Below are positions 47,045 to 58,107 of a DNA stretch of 64,000 bases, piece by piece. Below the pieces are notes generated by a model. It was not told the DNA's origin. It searched no databases and saw only the letters and a program-made list of their open reading frames with translations. Within the stretch, counting starts at the first letter, position 1. Each line of letters starts with the position of its first letter. This DNA comes from Mycobacteriaceae bacterium (GTDB lineage: Bacteria > Actinomycetota > Actinomycetes > Mycobacteriales > Mycobacteriaceae). A program made the position numbers and the translations under genes. The stretch is taken from contig JAIEPH010000027.1 in the NCBI GenBank assembly GCA_019749805.1, positions 143,396 through 207,395 of the forward strand, in the 5' to 3' direction.

Positions 47045-47901
47045 GCAGCAATGTGCAAGCGACGCATCCAGATGCCGCGCATGTCGACGACGTCGTCGGC
47101 GTCGAGGTCACGATCGACGGCATGCTCGTCATCGCCGATCGCCTTGGGCACTCGGAGTTTCCGACGGCGCTGGGCATCCGGCTCAACATCCCGCAGCCCG
47201 AGCTGCGCGAAATCGTCTGGGAGCAGGTCGCGCGTGACCTGACTGCGCAGGGTGTGCTGGACGTGTTCGGCCGGCCCCACGCCGAGGTGGCGGCCATGGT
47301 CGACACGCTCAGTCGGTCCGATCGGACCCTGGAGGGACGCTGGTGGCGTCGCGACGTCGGCGGCAAGATGATCCGTTTCGTGGTGTGTCGCAAGGGAGAT
47401 CGACACGTCATCGCGGCGCGCGACGGCGACATGATCGTGTTGCAGCGCGTCGCCCCGCAGGTCGGCCTGGCGGGCATGGTGACCACGGTCCTCGGGACAG
47501 CCAACCCCGCCGACGTCGAACCGTTGACCGGTGTCGCGAGTCAGCTGGGGGAATGCCGCGACGCGAACCAGTTGCTTAAGTACGGCATTGCACCCACGTC
47601 GGCGCGTGCCTACGCCGACATCATCGCGAACCCGGAGAGCTGGGTCGAGATCACCGCGGTCGAACGCCACCCCGGTGGCACGTTCACCCAGGCCGATGTC
47701 GCTGCCGGAGTGCTCGATTCCCGGCAGGGCCGCATCGTGTCGATACCGCGTCGCGTGAACGGCGAGCTGTACGGCAGCTTTCTGCCGGGCACGACGGAGA
47801 ACCTTGCGCGCGCGCTCGACGGTTTGATCGGATTCCTGCCGTCCGGAAAGTGGTTCGACCAGACCTCAACCGACCAAGCCGGTGGACCCGAGGCGCAGTG
47901 A
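47041..47901 (+). CDS. espG1: ESX-1 secretion chaperone EspG1
   Basis: The 286-residue EspG-family protein is a cytosolic chaperone that binds the tip of PPE proteins (here probably PPE68 with PE35) and delivers them to the ESX-1 membrane complex. Family segments include DDVVGVEVTIDGMLVIADRL, RTLEGRWWRRDVGGKMIRFV and RIVSIPRRVNGELYGSFLPG. Its place directly before espH and eccA1 matches the ESX-1 order. Confidence 0.9.
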   Translation: MSSNVQATHPDAAHVDDVVGVEVTIDGMLVIADRLGHSEFPTALGIRLNIPQPELREIVWEQVARDLTAQGVLDVFGRPHAEVAAMVDTLSRSDRTLEGRWWRRDVGGKMIRFVVCRKGDRHVIAARDGDMIVLQRVAPQVGLAGMVTTVLGTANPADVEPLTGVASQLGECRDANQLLKYGIAPTSARAYADIIANPESWVEITAVERHPGGTFTQADVAAGVLDSRQGRIVSIPRRVNGELYGSFLPGTTENLARALDGLIGFLPSGKWFDQTSTDQAGGPEAQ

Positions 47902-47913
47902 GGAAAGCACCAC

Positions 47914-48345
47914 ATGGCGGCTGAGCATCAGCCATACGATCCTGACGAGCGCGACGATCTGGCCGCGCTCGATTTCTCGCGTCCTGACCACGGCGAGGAC
48001 GACGCCGCACCGGTGCCGATGTTCACCGTGACCAATCCGCCGGGCTCCGTGACCGTCACGACGTTCATGGACGGCCGCGTCAAGCAGATCGAATTGTCTT
48101 CGAGGACCACCGATATGACCGAACCCGAGCTCGCCGACGAAATCGTCGTCATCGCGGGCCTTGCCACGCAGGAAGCGAAGTCAGCCCAGTACTCGTTGAT
48201 GCTCGACGGCATGCGCGAGCAGGGCCACGACGATGCGGCGACCCGTGACTTTCTCACCCGCGATCTGGACCTGCCGTCGCCCGAGGAAGCAAGAGCGGCA
48301 CGGGCGCAGATCTTCGCGACTCGGTACGGGGGCGACGATGACTGA
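47914..48345 (+). CDS. espH: ESX-1 secretion-associated protein EspH
   Basis: The 143-residue acidic cytosolic protein has the EspH core around PGSVTVTTFMDGRVKQIELS and MTEPELADEIVVIAGLATQE. It sits between espG1 and eccA1 and overlaps eccA1 by 8 bases. EspH is reported to act as a chaperone for some ESX-1 substrates; a specific partner here cannot be inferred. Confidence 0.88.
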   Translation: MAAEHQPYDPDERDDLAALDFSRPDHGEDDAAPVPMFTVTNPPGSVTVTTFMDGRVKQIELSSRTTDMTEPELADEIVVIAGLATQEAKSAQYSLMLDGMREQGHDDAATRDFLTRDLDLPSPEEARAARAQIFATRYGGDDD

Positions 48346-50059
48346 GCACCTCACCAACCTCTTCAGTAGCGCGGTCGGAATGCTGCCCAGTTCTGCGGCG
48401 CGGTCGTTCGAGATCTTCTCCGAGATCACCGCGATGGACGAAACCGCTTGCGACGCATGGGTGGGACGGATCCGCTGCGGTGACACCGAGCGGGTCACGC
48501 TGTTCCGCGCCTGGTATTCACGCGCGAACTTCGGGCAGCTGGCCGGATCCGCCGAGATCTCGATGAACAGCGTCAACGCCCGGGTGCCGATCGGCGGCCA
48601 GTTCGGCGACATCACGTATCCGATCAACTCGCCGCTGGCCATCACGATGGGCTTCGCTGTCCACGAGGCTGCGGTCGGCAACTACGCCGATGCCATGGAG
48701 GCGCTGGAAGCCGTTCCGTCAAACGGTGCAGAGCATTTGGTGTCGTGGGTGAAGGCGGTGATCTACGGTGCGGCCGGGCGCTGGACCGACGTCATCGACG
48801 AGGTCAAGGGTGCCGGTGCCTGGCCGGACAAGTTCCTCGGGGCCGCCGCCGGTGTCGCCCACGGCGTGGCCGCGGCCAACTTGGGTCTGTTCACCGAGGC
48901 CGAACGACGTCTGACCGAGTCCAATTCGTCTCCTGCCGGCGAGGCGTGCGCGCCTGCCATTGCGTGGTACCTCGCGATGACGCGCCGCGGACAGGGCAAC
49001 GAAGCGTCGGCGGTGGGACTGCTCGAGTGGCTGCAGGCAACCCACCCCGAACCCAAAGTCGCGGCAGCGCTCAAGGATCCGAACTTCCGGCTGGAGACCA
49101 CCACCGCCGAGAAGATCGCCGCGCGCAAGGATCCGTGGGACGCGTCCAGCGTCGAGGCGGACAACTCGGGCCGCGAGAAGCTGCTCGCCGAAGCAGAAGC
49201 CGAGCTGGATCGGCAGATCGGGCTCACCCGCGTCAAGGAACAGATCGAGGCCTATCGGGCGGCAACGCAGATGGCCAAGATCCGGGCGGCGCGCGGCATG
49301 AAGGTCGCGCAGGCGTCCAAACACATGATCTTCGCGGGCCCGCCCGGCACCGGTAAGACGACCATCGCCCGTGTGGTGGCCAACATCCTGGCGGGGCTCG
49401 GCGTCATCGGCGAACCGAAGTTGGTCGAGTCCTCACGAAAGGATTTCGTCGCCGAGTACGAGGGTCAGTCCGCGGTGAAGACCAGCCGCACCATCGACCG
49501 CGCCATCGGCGGCGTGCTGTTCATCGATGAGGCGTACACCCTGGTGCAGGAGCGCGACGGCCGGGCGGACCCGTTCGGCACCGAAGCGCTGGACACGCTG
49601 CTGGCCCGCATGGAGAACGACCGCGACCGGCTGGTCGTGATCATCGCCGGATACAGCAACGACATCGACCGGTTGCTCGAATCCAACGACGGCCTTCGTT
49701 CGCGCTTCGCGACACGCATCGAATTCGACTCCTATCTGCCGAGTGAGATCGTGGAGATCGCGAAAGTGATTGCTCAGCACAATGATTCGAGCCTTGACGA
49801 TGAGGCCGCCAAGCGGGTGCTCGAAGCCGCGACGCTACTGAGCCAGCGGGCGCTCAACGGGAAGCCGGCGCTGGACATCGCGGGCAACGGTCGCTACGCC
49901 CGCCAGCTGGTCGAGGCCGGTGAGCAGAACCGCGACATGCGCCTGGCCCGCTCGCTGGACTTCGAGAGCCTCGGGGTCGACGAGCTGAGCCAGATCAACG
50001 GCGATGACATGGCGGCCGCCATCGCCGGCGTGCATGCACGATTGAATATCGGCGAGTAG
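48338..50059 (+). CDS. eccA1: ESX-1 AAA+ ATPase EccA1
   Basis: The 573-residue protein (same length as M. tuberculosis EccA1) has a TPR-like N-terminal domain (about 1-270) and a CbbX-type AAA+ domain with Walker [15 protein letters not shown] near residue 335, Walker [14 protein letters not shown] and the Arg-finger region [11 protein letters not shown]. It works in the cytosol to help release or deliver ESX-1 substrates from EspG. ATG 48338 gives the family N-terminus; the frame open upstream to 48233 overlaps espH. Confidence 0.94.
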   Translation: MTEHLTNLFSSAVGMLPSSAARSFEIFSEITAMDETACDAWVGRIRCGDTERVTLFRAWYSRANFGQLAGSAEISMNSVNARVPIGGQFGDITYPINSPLAITMGFAVHEAAVGNYADAMEALEAVPSNGAEHLVSWVKAVIYGAAGRWTDVIDEVKGAGAWPDKFLGAAAGVAHGVAAANLGLFTEAERRLTESNSSPAGEACAPAIAWYLAMTRRGQGNEASAVGLLEWLQATHPEPKVAAALKDPNFRLETTTAEKIAARKDPWDASSVEADNSGREKLLAEAEAELDRQIGLTRVKEQIEAYRAATQMAKIRAARGMKVAQASKHMIFAGPPGTGKTTIARVVANILAGLGVIGEPKLVESSRKDFVAEYEGQSAVKTSRTIDRAIGGVLFIDEAYTLVQERDGRADPFGTEALDTLLARMENDRDRLVVIIAGYSNDIDRLLESNDGLRSRFATRIEFDSYLPSEIVEIAKVIAQHNDSSLDDEAAKRVLEAATLLSQRALNGKPALDIAGNGRYARQLVEAGEQNRDMRLARSLDFESLGVDELSQINGDDMAAAIAGVHARLNIGE

Positions 50060-50061
50060 GC

Positions 50062-51543
50062 ATGGCGAGTTTCCGGCTCACCACCAAGGTTCAGGTCAGC
50101 GGCTGGCGTTTCCTGCTGCGCAGGGTCGAGCACGCGATCGTGCGACGGGACACCCGCATGTTCGACGACCCACTGCAGTTCTACAGCCGCGCGGTCTCGG
50201 CAGGCATCGTGATCGCCGTCATCATCTGCCTGGGCGCGGCGCTGCTGGCCTACTTCAAACCGCTCGGAAAGCGGGGCGGTGACACACTTCTCGTCGACCG
50301 CACCACCAACCAGCTCTACGTCGTCATCCCCGGCACCGGCCAGTTGCGGCCCGTCTACAACCTGACGTCGGCACGACTGGTGCTGGGCAACGCCGGCACC
50401 CCGGTCGCGGTGAAGTCAGACGAGTTGGACCGGATGCACAAGGGGCAGCCGATCGGCATTCCCGGTGCGCCCTATGCCACGCCGGTCGGCGGCGCCAACT
50501 CGACCTGGACGTTGTGCGACACCGTGACCAAGCCCGAGAGCGTCGCACCGGACATCGAGACATCGGTTGTCGTGCAACCTCTTTACCTCGACTCCTCGGT
50601 CGGACCGATGCGCCCCGACGAGGGCCTGCTGGTGTCCTACGAGAACGACAACTGGCTGGTGACCGAGACCGGGCGGCACGCCATCGACCTGTCCGACCGC
50701 GCGGTGACGTCGGCGGTGGGCATCCCCGTCACCTCCAAAGCGACGCCGATCTCGGAGGGCGTCTTCAACGCGCTGCCCAATGCCGGGCCATTGCGGCTGC
50801 CTGCGATCGCGCGCTTCGGCGAACCCAACACCGTTGGCCTGCCGCCGAATCTGGTGATCGGATCCGTGTTCATGGCGCTCACCGAAGACGGAGAACAACA
50901 TTTCGTGGTTTTGCCCGACGGTGTAGCTCGGATCAACGGCACCACTGCGGCGGCATTGCGCGCCACCAATTCGTTCGGCCTGGTGACACCACCGTCCATC
51001 GAGACCAGTACGGTCGCCAGGATCGCCGAGCAGGTGTACGGCTCACCGCTACCGGACGAACCGCTGGAGATCCTGTTGCGTGAGGATGCACCGACGTTGT
51101 GCTGGTCGTGGCAGCGCGAGCCAGGCGATCAGGCGCCGAAGACCACCATCATCGCGGGGCGCCACCTGCCGATCGCACCGTCGGCGATGAACACCGGCAT
51201 CGACCAGATCGGCGGCGATGCAAAGGTTTACATCGACGGCGGGAAGTACATTCGGCTGCAATCGCCGGACCCACGCTACGGCGAGAGCCTCTACTACATC
51301 GACCCGCAGGGCGTGCGTTACGGGCTGCCCGACGAGGAGACTGGCAGCACCATCGGCCTCAGTTCGCCGGTGACCGCGCCGTGGCAGGTGATCAGCCTGC
51401 TGATCGACGGTCCGGTGCTGTCCAAGCAGGCGGCGCTGATCGAACACGACACTCTGCCGCCAAACCCCAACCCGCGCAGGGTTCTTGACGGCACCAACGC
51501 CGGAACGCAACCCGTCACCGCGAACACCGGAGGTGGCCGATGA
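50062..51543 (+). CDS. eccB1: ESX-1 membrane complex component EccB1
   Basis: The 493-residue protein has a short cytosolic N-terminus ([20 protein letters not shown]), one transmembrane helix (about residues 45-67, [21 protein letters not shown]) and a large periplasmic domain with conserved cysteines (WTLCDTV and PTLCWSW) and repeated propeller-like motifs. EccB is part of the inner-membrane core with EccC, EccD and EccE. It overlaps eccCa1 as ATGA. Confidence 0.94.
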   Translation: MASFRLTTKVQVSGWRFLLRRVEHAIVRRDTRMFDDPLQFYSRAVSAGIVIAVIICLGAALLAYFKPLGKRGGDTLLVDRTTNQLYVVIPGTGQLRPVYNLTSARLVLGNAGTPVAVKSDELDRMHKGQPIGIPGAPYATPVGGANSTWTLCDTVTKPESVAPDIETSVVVQPLYLDSSVGPMRPDEGLLVSYENDNWLVTETGRHAIDLSDRAVTSAVGIPVTSKATPISEGVFNALPNAGPLRLPAIARFGEPNTVGLPPNLVIGSVFMALTEDGEQHFVVLPDGVARINGTTAAALRATNSFGLVTPPSIETSTVARIAEQVYGSPLPDEPLEILLREDAPTLCWSWQREPGDQAPKTTIIAGRHLPIAPSAMNTGIDQIGGDAKVYIDGGKYIRLQSPDPRYGESLYYIDPQGVRYGLPDEETGSTIGLSSPVTAPWQVISLLIDGPVLSKQAALIEHDTLPPNPNPRRVLDGTNAGTQPVTANTGGGR

Positions 51544-53771
51544 CCACCAAGAAGTTCACGCCCATCATCAAACGCGGGCCACGGCTGACGCCCGGTGAGA
51601 TCAACGTGACGCCGCCCGACGACCTCGGCGTCGAGATCCCGCCGTCGGGCATCCAGAAGGCGCTGCCGTGGGTCATGGGCGGCGGCATGCTCGGCATGAT
51701 CGCGATCATGATCTTCACCGGCATCCGACAGCTCTCGCCGTACATGCTGATGATGCCGCTGATGATGGTGATGGCCACCGTCGGCTTCATGGCCGGCGGC
51801 GGTCCCGGCGGCAAGAAGGTGCCCGAGATCAACGCCGACCGCAAGGAATACCTGCGGTACCTCGCGGGTCTGCGGACCCGCGTGACGTCGTCGGCGGCCG
51901 CTCAGGTGACGTTCTTCAACTATCACGCACCGCATCCCGACGATCTGCTCTCCATCATCGGGACCAACCGGCAATGGTCACGTCCGACCAATGCCGACTT
52001 CTTCTCGGCGGTGCGCATCGGCCTCGGTACCGAGCCTGCGGTCGACCGACTGCTCAAGCCGGCCGTCGGCGGCGAGCTGGCCGGACCGCAGGGCGCCCCG
52101 GCACCGCATCTGGAACCCGTCAGTCACATGTGGGTCACCAAGTTCCTGCGCACCCACGGGTTGATTCACGATTGCCCGAAACTGGTCCAGCTGCGCACCT
52201 TTCCGACCATCGCGGTCGGCGGCGACCCGGACCGAGCCGCGGGCCTGCTCACGGCGATGATCTGCCATCTCGCGGTGTTCCATCCGCCGGACCTGTTGCA
52301 GATCCGGGTGCTCACCGACAACCCGGAAGACCCGAATTGGGCCTGGCTTAAATGGCTTCCGCATGTGCAGCACCAGACGGACACCGACGCCGCGGGTCCG
52401 ACGCGGCTGGTGTTCACGCGACCCGACGGGTTGAGCGACTTGACGGCCCGCGGGCCGCACACGCCCGACGCCACCCCTAGCGGACCGTACGTCGTCGTCG
52501 TCGACCTCTCAGGCGGCAGGGCCGGCTTCCCGATTGACGGCCGGGCCGGCGTCACCGTCCTCACGCTCGGCAACCATCGCGGCTCGGCCTACCGAATTCG
52601 CGTCGACGCCGACGGTACCGCCGATGATCGGCTGCCCAACCAGACGTTCCGGTTGGTCACCTCGGCGACCGACGAAATGACTCCGGAGCATGCGAACCGC
52701 ATCGCGCGCAAGCTCGCCGGATGGTCCATCACGGGCACCGTCATCGACAAGAGCGTGCGCGTGCAGAAGAAGGTCGTCACCGAATGGCACCAGCTCGTTG
52801 GCGCGCACACGATCGAAGACGTGACGCCCAGCAGATGGCGGATGTTCGCCGACACCGACCGGGACCGGCTGCGCATCCCGTTCGGTCACGAACTGAAGAC
52901 GGGCGACATCATGTATCTCGACATCAAGGAGGGCGCGGAGTTCGGTGCCGGCCCGCACGGGATGCTGATCGGCACAACGGGTTCCGGCAAGTCAGAGTTC
53001 CTGCGCACGCTGATCCTGTCGCTGGCGGCCACCCACCACCCGGATCAGATCAACCTGCTGCTCACCGACTTCAAGGGTGGCTCGACGTTTCTGGGCATGG
53101 AGAGGCTGCCGCATACCGCCGCGGTCGTCACCAACATGGAGGAAGAAGCCGAGCTCGTCAGCCGCATGGGTGAGGTGCTCACCGGTGAGCTGGACCGCAG
53201 GCAGTCGATCCTGCGACAGGCCGGCATCCAGGTCGGCGCTGCGGGCGCGCTGTCGGGTGTCGCCGAGTACGAGAAGCACCGGGAGCGTGGCGCTGACTTG
53301 CCGCCGCTGCCAACCCTTTTCGTGGTCGTCGACGAATTCGCCGAGCTGCTGCAGAACCACCCGGACTTCATCGGGCTGTTCGACCGGATCTGCCGCGTCG
53401 GCCGGTCGTTGCGGGTGCACCTGCTGCTCGCCACGCAGTCGCTGAACACCGGCGGCGTGCGAATCGACAAGCTCGAACCCAACCTCACCTACCGTATCGC
53501 GCTGCGCACCACAAGTTCGGCCGAATCCAAGGCAGTGATCGGAACGCCTGAGGCGCAATACATCACGAACAAGGAGAGCGGCGTCGGGTTCCTGCGGGTC
53601 GGCATGGAAGACCCCGTCAAATTCCACAGCGTGTACACCGGTGTCAACTATGTGCCGACCACGTCGGTACAGGACAACGGAGAAGTCAAGCCGCGTGTTC
53701 AGAGTGCGGACCGGATACGCATCCATCAATTCACCGCGGCGCCGATCTTCGATACGGCGGTGACATCATGA
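51540..53771 (+). CDS. eccCa1: ESX-1 FtsK/SpoIIIE-type ATPase subunit EccCa1
   Basis: The 743-residue protein has two transmembrane helices near residues 40-90 ([38 protein letters not shown]), a DUF/linker domain, and an FtsK-type ATPase domain with Walker [15 protein letters not shown] near 480 and Walker [13 protein letters not shown]. EccC energises substrate export. In ESX-1 it is split into a and b proteins, here overlapping by four bases (ATGA). Confidence 0.95.
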   Translation: MTTKKFTPIIKRGPRLTPGEINVTPPDDLGVEIPPSGIQKALPWVMGGGMLGMIAIMIFTGIRQLSPYMLMMPLMMVMATVGFMAGGGPGGKKVPEINADRKEYLRYLAGLRTRVTSSAAAQVTFFNYHAPHPDDLLSIIGTNRQWSRPTNADFFSAVRIGLGTEPAVDRLLKPAVGGELAGPQGAPAPHLEPVSHMWVTKFLRTHGLIHDCPKLVQLRTFPTIAVGGDPDRAAGLLTAMICHLAVFHPPDLLQIRVLTDNPEDPNWAWLKWLPHVQHQTDTDAAGPTRLVFTRPDGLSDLTARGPHTPDATPSGPYVVVVDLSGGRAGFPIDGRAGVTVLTLGNHRGSAYRIRVDADGTADDRLPNQTFRLVTSATDEMTPEHANRIARKLAGWSITGTVIDKSVRVQKKVVTEWHQLVGAHTIEDVTPSRWRMFADTDRDRLRIPFGHELKTGDIMYLDIKEGAEFGAGPHGMLIGTTGSGKSEFLRTLILSLAATHHPDQINLLLTDFKGGSTFLGMERLPHTAAVVTNMEEEAELVSRMGEVLTGELDRRQSILRQAGIQVGAAGALSGVAEYEKHRERGADLPPLPTLFVVVDEFAELLQNHPDFIGLFDRICRVGRSLRVHLLLATQSLNTGGVRIDKLEPNLTYRIALRTTSSAESKAVIGTPEAQYITNKESGVGFLRVGMEDPVKFHSVYTGVNYVPTTSVQDNGEVKPRVQSADRIRIHQFTAAPIFDTAVTS

Positions 53772-55528
53772 CAGTCGAATCGGAACAGCGCGTATTGCGC
53801 GAGGTCATCATCGACCAGCTGGACATCGGCGAAACCCGTGCCTACCGGATGTGGTTGCCGCCGTTGTCGGATCCGACTCCGGTGAACGAGCTCATCGAAC
53901 GCGATCATCAGTGGCAGCCGCTGCGATTCGGCTTGGGAATCATGGACGAACCGCGACGACACCGCCAGGAGGTTTGGGGCGTCGACGTCTCGGCGGCCGG
54001 CGGCAACATCGCCGTGGGAGGCGCGCCGCAGACAGGCAAGTCCACGTTCCTGCAGACACTCGTGCTGTCCGCGGCGGCCACGCATACCCCCCGCCAGGTG
54101 CAGTTCTATTGCATCGACCTCGGCGGCGGCGGTCTGATGTACCTCGAGGACCTGCCGCACGTCGGCGGTGTGGCGACGCGATCGGAACCGGACAAAGTGA
54201 GCCGAGTCGTTGCCGAAATGAAAGCCGTTCTGCGCCAACGCGAGGCGCTGTTCAAGCAGCTGCGCGTGGGGTCCATGGCGGCCTACCGGCAGATGCGTGA
54301 AGATCCCAACCACCCCGCCGCTGTCGACCCGTTCGGCGACGTGTTCATGGTCATCGACGGCTGGCCGGCGTTCGTCGCGGAGTTCCCCGACCTCGAGCCG
54401 ACGGTCCAGGATCTGGCCGGGCAGGGTCTGCAGTTCGGCGTGCACACGGTGATTTCCACGCCGCGCTGGACCGAGCTGAAGTCACGCATCCGCGACTACC
54501 TCGGCACCAAGATCGAATTCCGGCTCGGCGACGTGAACGAGACCCAGATCGACCGCATCACCCGCGAGATCCCGCAGAACCGGCCAGGTCGCGCGGTCTC
54601 GTTGGAAAAGCACCATTTGATGATGGGCGTCCCCCGGCTGGACGGTGTGCACAGCGCCGACGAGTTGGTCTCGGCGATGTCGAACGCGGTGGAGGCCATC
54701 GGCGCGCAGCACACCGAACAGGCCCCCAAGGTGCGGGTGCTGCCCGAGCGCATCTACCTGCACGAGCTGGACCCGAAACCGCCCGGACCCGACAGCGACT
54801 ACCGAACCCGCTGGACGGTGCCGCTCGGCGTGCGCGAGGCGGACCTGTCGGTGGCGCACAACCACATGCACCTGACGCCGCACCTGCTGATCTTCGGCGC
54901 GCCGAAGTCGGGCAAGACCCGGATCGCGCACGCGGTGGCCCAGGCCATCTGCAGCCGCAACGACCCATCCCAGGTGCGGTTCATGCTGGCCGACTATCGC
55001 TCGGGGCTGCTCGATGCGGTACCGCAAAGCCACCTGCTGGATGCGGGGGCGGTGAACCGCAACCAGTCAGCGCTGGAAGTGTCGATCCAGGCGCTCGCCG
55101 GCAACCTGCAGAAGCGGATGCCCCCGCCGGACCTGACCACCTCGCAGCTGCGGTCGCGGTCATGGTGGAAGGGCCCGGACGTGGTGCTGCTGGTTGACGA
55201 CTGGCACATGATCGTCGCGGCCAGCGGGATGGTCCCGCCGATGGCACCATTGTTTCCGTTGCTGCCCGCGGCGGCGGACATCGGCTTGCACATCATCGTG
55301 ACCTGCCAGATGAGCCAGGCGCATCGGGCGACGATGGACAAGTTCGTGGGTGCCGCCTACGGCGCCGGTACCCCCACGCTGTTCCTGTCCGGGGAGAAGG
55401 TGGACTTCCCCTCACGCGAGATCAAGGTGCAGCGAAGGCCTCCTGGCCAGGCGTTTCTGGTCTCACCGGATGCCAAAGAAGTCATCCAGGCGGCCTATGT
55501 GGATCCACCCGAAGAAGAAGTGTTCTGA
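53768..55528 (+). CDS. eccCb1: ESX-1 FtsK/SpoIIIE-type ATPase subunit EccCb1
   Basis: The 586-residue protein carries the second and third ATPase domains: Walker [16 protein letters not shown] and [15 protein letters not shown], with the matching [15 protein letters not shown] and [12 protein letters not shown]alker B segments. In M. tuberculosis its C-terminal ATPase domain binds the C-terminal tail of EsxB. The C-terminus here reads VDPPEEEVF. Confidence 0.95.
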   Translation: MTVESEQRVLREVIIDQLDIGETRAYRMWLPPLSDPTPVNELIERDHQWQPLRFGLGIMDEPRRHRQEVWGVDVSAAGGNIAVGGAPQTGKSTFLQTLVLSAAATHTPRQVQFYCIDLGGGGLMYLEDLPHVGGVATRSEPDKVSRVVAEMKAVLRQREALFKQLRVGSMAAYRQMREDPNHPAAVDPFGDVFMVIDGWPAFVAEFPDLEPTVQDLAGQGLQFGVHTVISTPRWTELKSRIRDYLGTKIEFRLGDVNETQIDRITREIPQNRPGRAVSLEKHHLMMGVPRLDGVHSADELVSAMSNAVEAIGAQHTEQAPKVRVLPERIYLHELDPKPPGPDSDYRTRWTVPLGVREADLSVAHNHMHLTPHLLIFGAPKSGKTRIAHAVAQAICSRNDPSQVRFMLADYRSGLLDAVPQSHLLDAGAVNRNQSALEVSIQALAGNLQKRMPPPDLTTSQLRSRSWWKGPDVVLLVDDWHMIVAASGMVPPMAPLFPLLPAAADIGLHIIVTCQMSQAHRATMDKFVGAAYGAGTPTLFLSGEKVDFPSREIKVQRRPPGQAFLVSPDAKEVIQAAYVDPPEEEVF

Positions 55529-55694
55529 GCACCCCTCAGGCGCGGTTAGTATTTACCGGAGACGTCCTAGCAAACATAGATTCGAGTGCCGGCGACGGGG
55601 TCGGGGGAAGATTCCAGACGCACTGGCTATGCAGCTAGGCCCTTTCATAAATGAATAACCAGGCAATTCATCTATATGCGAGGAGATAGCGCAA
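55529..55694. other. eccCb1-PE35 intergenic region
   Basis: These 166 bases separate the membrane-ATPase genes from the PE35-PPE68-esxB-esxA substrate block, long enough for an internal promoter. The ribosome-binding site is AGGAG at 55680-55684. No other element was recognised. Confidence 0.35.
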
Positions 55695-55988
55695 ATGCAA
55701 CCCTTGGAGCACAATCCGGGAGCAGTCGGAATCGGCACACAGGTAGTCGCAAACGGCGTTCGCGGCCTGGCCGTTGGCACGGTCGCCTCCGCTGCCGTTA
55801 CCGCGCTGGTGCCCGCCGGTGCCGACGAGGTCTCCGCCCAGGCGGCCGCGGTCTTCGCCAAGGAGGGCGTCGAGGCCCTGGCATTGAATACGTTTGCTCA
55901 GCAAGAGCTTTCCCGCGCAGGGGCGGCCTACGTAGAGATCGCGGGAGTCTACGAAGCGGTCGACAGCGCCAACGCCGCCACCTTCTGA
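55695..55988 (+). CDS. PE35: PE-family protein PE35
   Basis: The 97-residue helical-hairpin protein at the conserved PE35 position forms a heterodimer with PPE68. The signature ALVPAGADEVSAQAAAVF is strong, and the C-terminal ESX motif is YEAVD (Tyr86, Asp90). The N-terminus has Pro-Leu (MQPLEHNPGA) and Asn-Pro but no Pro-Glu pair. M. tuberculosis PE35 also lacks a canonical PE dipeptide. EspG1 is expected to bind the PPE68 partner. Confidence 0.9.
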   Translation: MQPLEHNPGAVGIGTQVVANGVRGLAVGTVASAAVTALVPAGADEVSAQAAAVFAKEGVEALALNTFAQQELSRAGAAYVEIAGVYEAVDSANAATF

Positions 55989-56029
55989 CATCTCGCTGAC
56001 CGACTTCCTAGGCGAGGAACCAATATCTG

Positions 56030-57301
56030 ATGGAGTGGCATGGAATGCCGCCGGAGGTGAACACTGCGCGGCTGATGATGGGTGCCGGACCGGCCCCCAT
56101 GCTTCAGGCTGCCGCAGGGTGGGAAGCCCTGGCGATATCCCTCGAGAGTCAGGCCGATGAACTGGCCGCGAGTCTGGCTGCCCTGACGTCGGTATGGACT
56201 GGTTCAGCGAGTGAGAAGGCCGTTTCCTCGACCATGCCGATGGTCACCTGGCTGAGGACGGTGTCCGCGCAGGCGATGAAACGCGCGATGCAGGCCATTG
56301 CGCAGGCCAACGCCTATACCGCCGCGATGGCGACCACGCCTCCGCTGGCGGAGATCGAGCAGAATCACGTCACACACGCGGTGCTGGAGGCGACCAACTT
56401 CTTCTGGGTCAACACCATCCCGATCGCGTTGAACGAGATCGATTACTTCGTGCGGATGTGGAATCAGGCCGCCGGGGCGATGGACGTCTACCAGTCCGAA
56501 ACCCTGCTGAACCTGATGTTCGAGCTGATCGCGCCGCCGAAGCCGGTCGTGGTGCCTGGCGTCGGCGAGAGTGGGGCGGCCGCGGCGCTGGCATCGGCGG
56601 CGGCCATGGCACCCGCTGCTGCGGTGCGCAACGCGGCCATCGCTCAGGTCAGCACGGCGTCGAAGATGGAATCGGTATTGCTGAACGCGGGGAACGCGGC
56701 CGCCCAGGGCAACATGGCCGCCCAGCGTGCCGAAGGTCAGGCGCAGAAGGCCGACAATGCCGCACCGCAGGCCCAGCAGGTGCAGCAGGGCATGCAGATG
56801 GGCGTGCAGATGGCGTCGCAGATCGGATCGGCGGTCGGCCAGATTCCGCAGCAGGCCAGCCAGATGATCATGCAGCCGATGCAGCAGCTGACGCAGCCAC
56901 TGCAGCAGGTGTCGTCGCTGTTCAGCAGCCTGGGCGGCGCTGACAAAGCCCAAATTGGCCTCATCGGTGCCAGTCCGCTGTCCAATCATCCATTGGCCGG
57001 CGGCTCGGGTGCCGGCTCGGGCGCAGGGCTGGTGCGCGCGGCGTCATTGCCGGGTGCAGGAGGCTCCGCACCGCGAACCCCGTTGTTGGCCAACCTGATC
57101 GGCGAGACCAAGCCCCTGGTGTCGGCCGGTGCGGCCGCGGGCGTGGGCGGTATGGGTCTGGCGCCCGTCGGCGCAGGCGGAGGGATGGGCCCGATGGGAG
57201 GGATGGGCCAACCTGGCAAGTGCGGCGGGTCCAAGCAGGGTTTGACGGCGCCGTCCGTGCTGCCTCAAGACCTCAGCGAAGACGAAGAAGACGACTGGTA
57301 A
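56030..57301 (+). CDS. PPE68: PPE-family protein PPE68
   Basis: The 423-residue protein starts [20 protein letters not shown], the PPE68 signature with Pro-Pro-Glu at residues 7-9. The PPE domain covers about 1-175 ([30 protein letters not shown]). The tail is rich in Gln, Met and Gly. It ends with an acidic stretch EDEEDDW, as in M. tuberculosis PPE68. The tail after residue 230 is a Gln-rich low-complexity run. Confidence 0.93.
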   Translation: MEWHGMPPEVNTARLMMGAGPAPMLQAAAGWEALAISLESQADELAASLAALTSVWTGSASEKAVSSTMPMVTWLRTVSAQAMKRAMQAIAQANAYTAAMATTPPLAEIEQNHVTHAVLEATNFFWVNTIPIALNEIDYFVRMWNQAAGAMDVYQSETLLNLMFELIAPPKPVVVPGVGESGAAAALASAAAMAPAAAVRNAAIAQVSTASKMESVLLNAGNAAAQGNMAAQRAEGQAQKADNAAPQAQQVQQGMQMGVQMASQIGSAVGQIPQQASQMIMQPMQQLTQPLQQVSSLFSSLGGADKAQIGLIGASPLSNHPLAGGSGAGSGAGLVRAASLPGAGGSAPRTPLLANLIGETKPLVSAGAAAGVGGMGLAPVGAGGGMGPMGGMGQPGKCGGSKQGLTAPSVLPQDLSEDEEDDW

Positions 57302-57381
57302 CCACAGACTTCCCGGTCCCGTGACCGGAAAGACTCGCCATCGAGTGGTGAGGACACAGGAAAAGGAAAAGGAAGCACACA

Positions 57382-57696
57382 ATGTCAGCAGGAATGGAAA
57401 CCGATGCTGCTGTCCTCGCCAAAGAGGCCGGCAACTTCGAACGGATCTCGGGTGAGCTTCAAGCCATCATGCATCAGGTCGACGCCACCGCGGCCGGGCT
57501 CAAGGCGGTGTGGGATGGGAAGGCAAGTGGTGCCGCCCAGGCAGCGCTGCTCCGCTACCAAGAAGCGGCCCAGTCCCAACGCACGTTGTTGGACGAAATC
57601 AGCATGAATATCCACGGTTCGGGCACGGACTACACGGCCACCGACACCGATCAAGCTTCGGTGGTGCAGACCGCAATGACCAACATGGGCATCTGA
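57382..57696 (+). CDS. esxB: WXG100 protein EsxB (CFP-10)
   Basis: The 104-residue secreted ESX-1 substrate forms a 1:1 helical-hairpin dimer with EsxA. Features are Trp44-Asp-Gly as the WXG turn, the ESX signal Tyr84-x3-Asp88 (YTATD) and the CFP-10-like ETDAAVLAKEAGNFERISGE. The start at ATG 57382 follows GGAAAAGG. It is separated from PPE68 by 80 bases and from esxA by 31. Confidence 0.95.
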   Translation: MSAGMETDAAVLAKEAGNFERISGELQAIMHQVDATAAGLKAVWDGKASGAAQAALLRYQEAAQSQRTLLDEISMNIHGSGTDYTATDTDQASVVQTAMTNMGI

Positions 57697-57727
57697 CCCC
57701 AGATCAATCAGTAGGAAAGGACAGAAC

Positions 57728-58024
57728 ATGAGCTTTGATGGACCGCAGATGTGGCATTTCGGCGCAATTGAGGGCGGGGCCGGCGAGATCGGCGGCGCCG
57801 TCGCTCGAGTGCACGGGCTGCTCGATGAGGGTGCGGCGTCGCTGGCGACGCTTCAGTCGGTCTGGGGCGGCAGCGGCTCCGAGGCGTACCTTGCCGTGCA
57901 GACGCGCTGGGACAACGCCTCTCTCGAGTTGAACACGGCGCTGCAACAGCTGGGCCACGCCATCAGTGAGGCTGGCATCAACATGGCCCAAACCGAAGCG
58001 GCCGTTACCGGAAAGTTCGTCTAG
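57728..58024 (+). CDS. esxA: WXG100 protein EsxA (ESAT-6)
   Basis: The 98-residue substrate and partner of EsxB carries MWHFGAIEGGAGEIGGAVAR and the WXG turn Trp46-Gly-Gly (SVWGGSGSEAYL), close to ESAT-6. The C-terminus AQTEAAVTGKFV resembles the STEGNVTGMFA end of M. tuberculosis EsxA. Ribosome site GAAAGGA is at 57714-57720. Confidence 0.96.
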   Translation: MSFDGPQMWHFGAIEGGAGEIGGAVARVHGLLDEGAASLATLQSVWGGSGSEAYLAVQTRWDNASLELNTALQQLGHAISEAGINMAQTEAAVTGKFV

Positions 58025-58107
58025 CACGATGTCGCGCTTAGGTGGGTGGGACAGCTCACGCTGACCTGCCCACCGCGCGTCTCGACTTCTAGCAATGAGA
58101 GGTACTC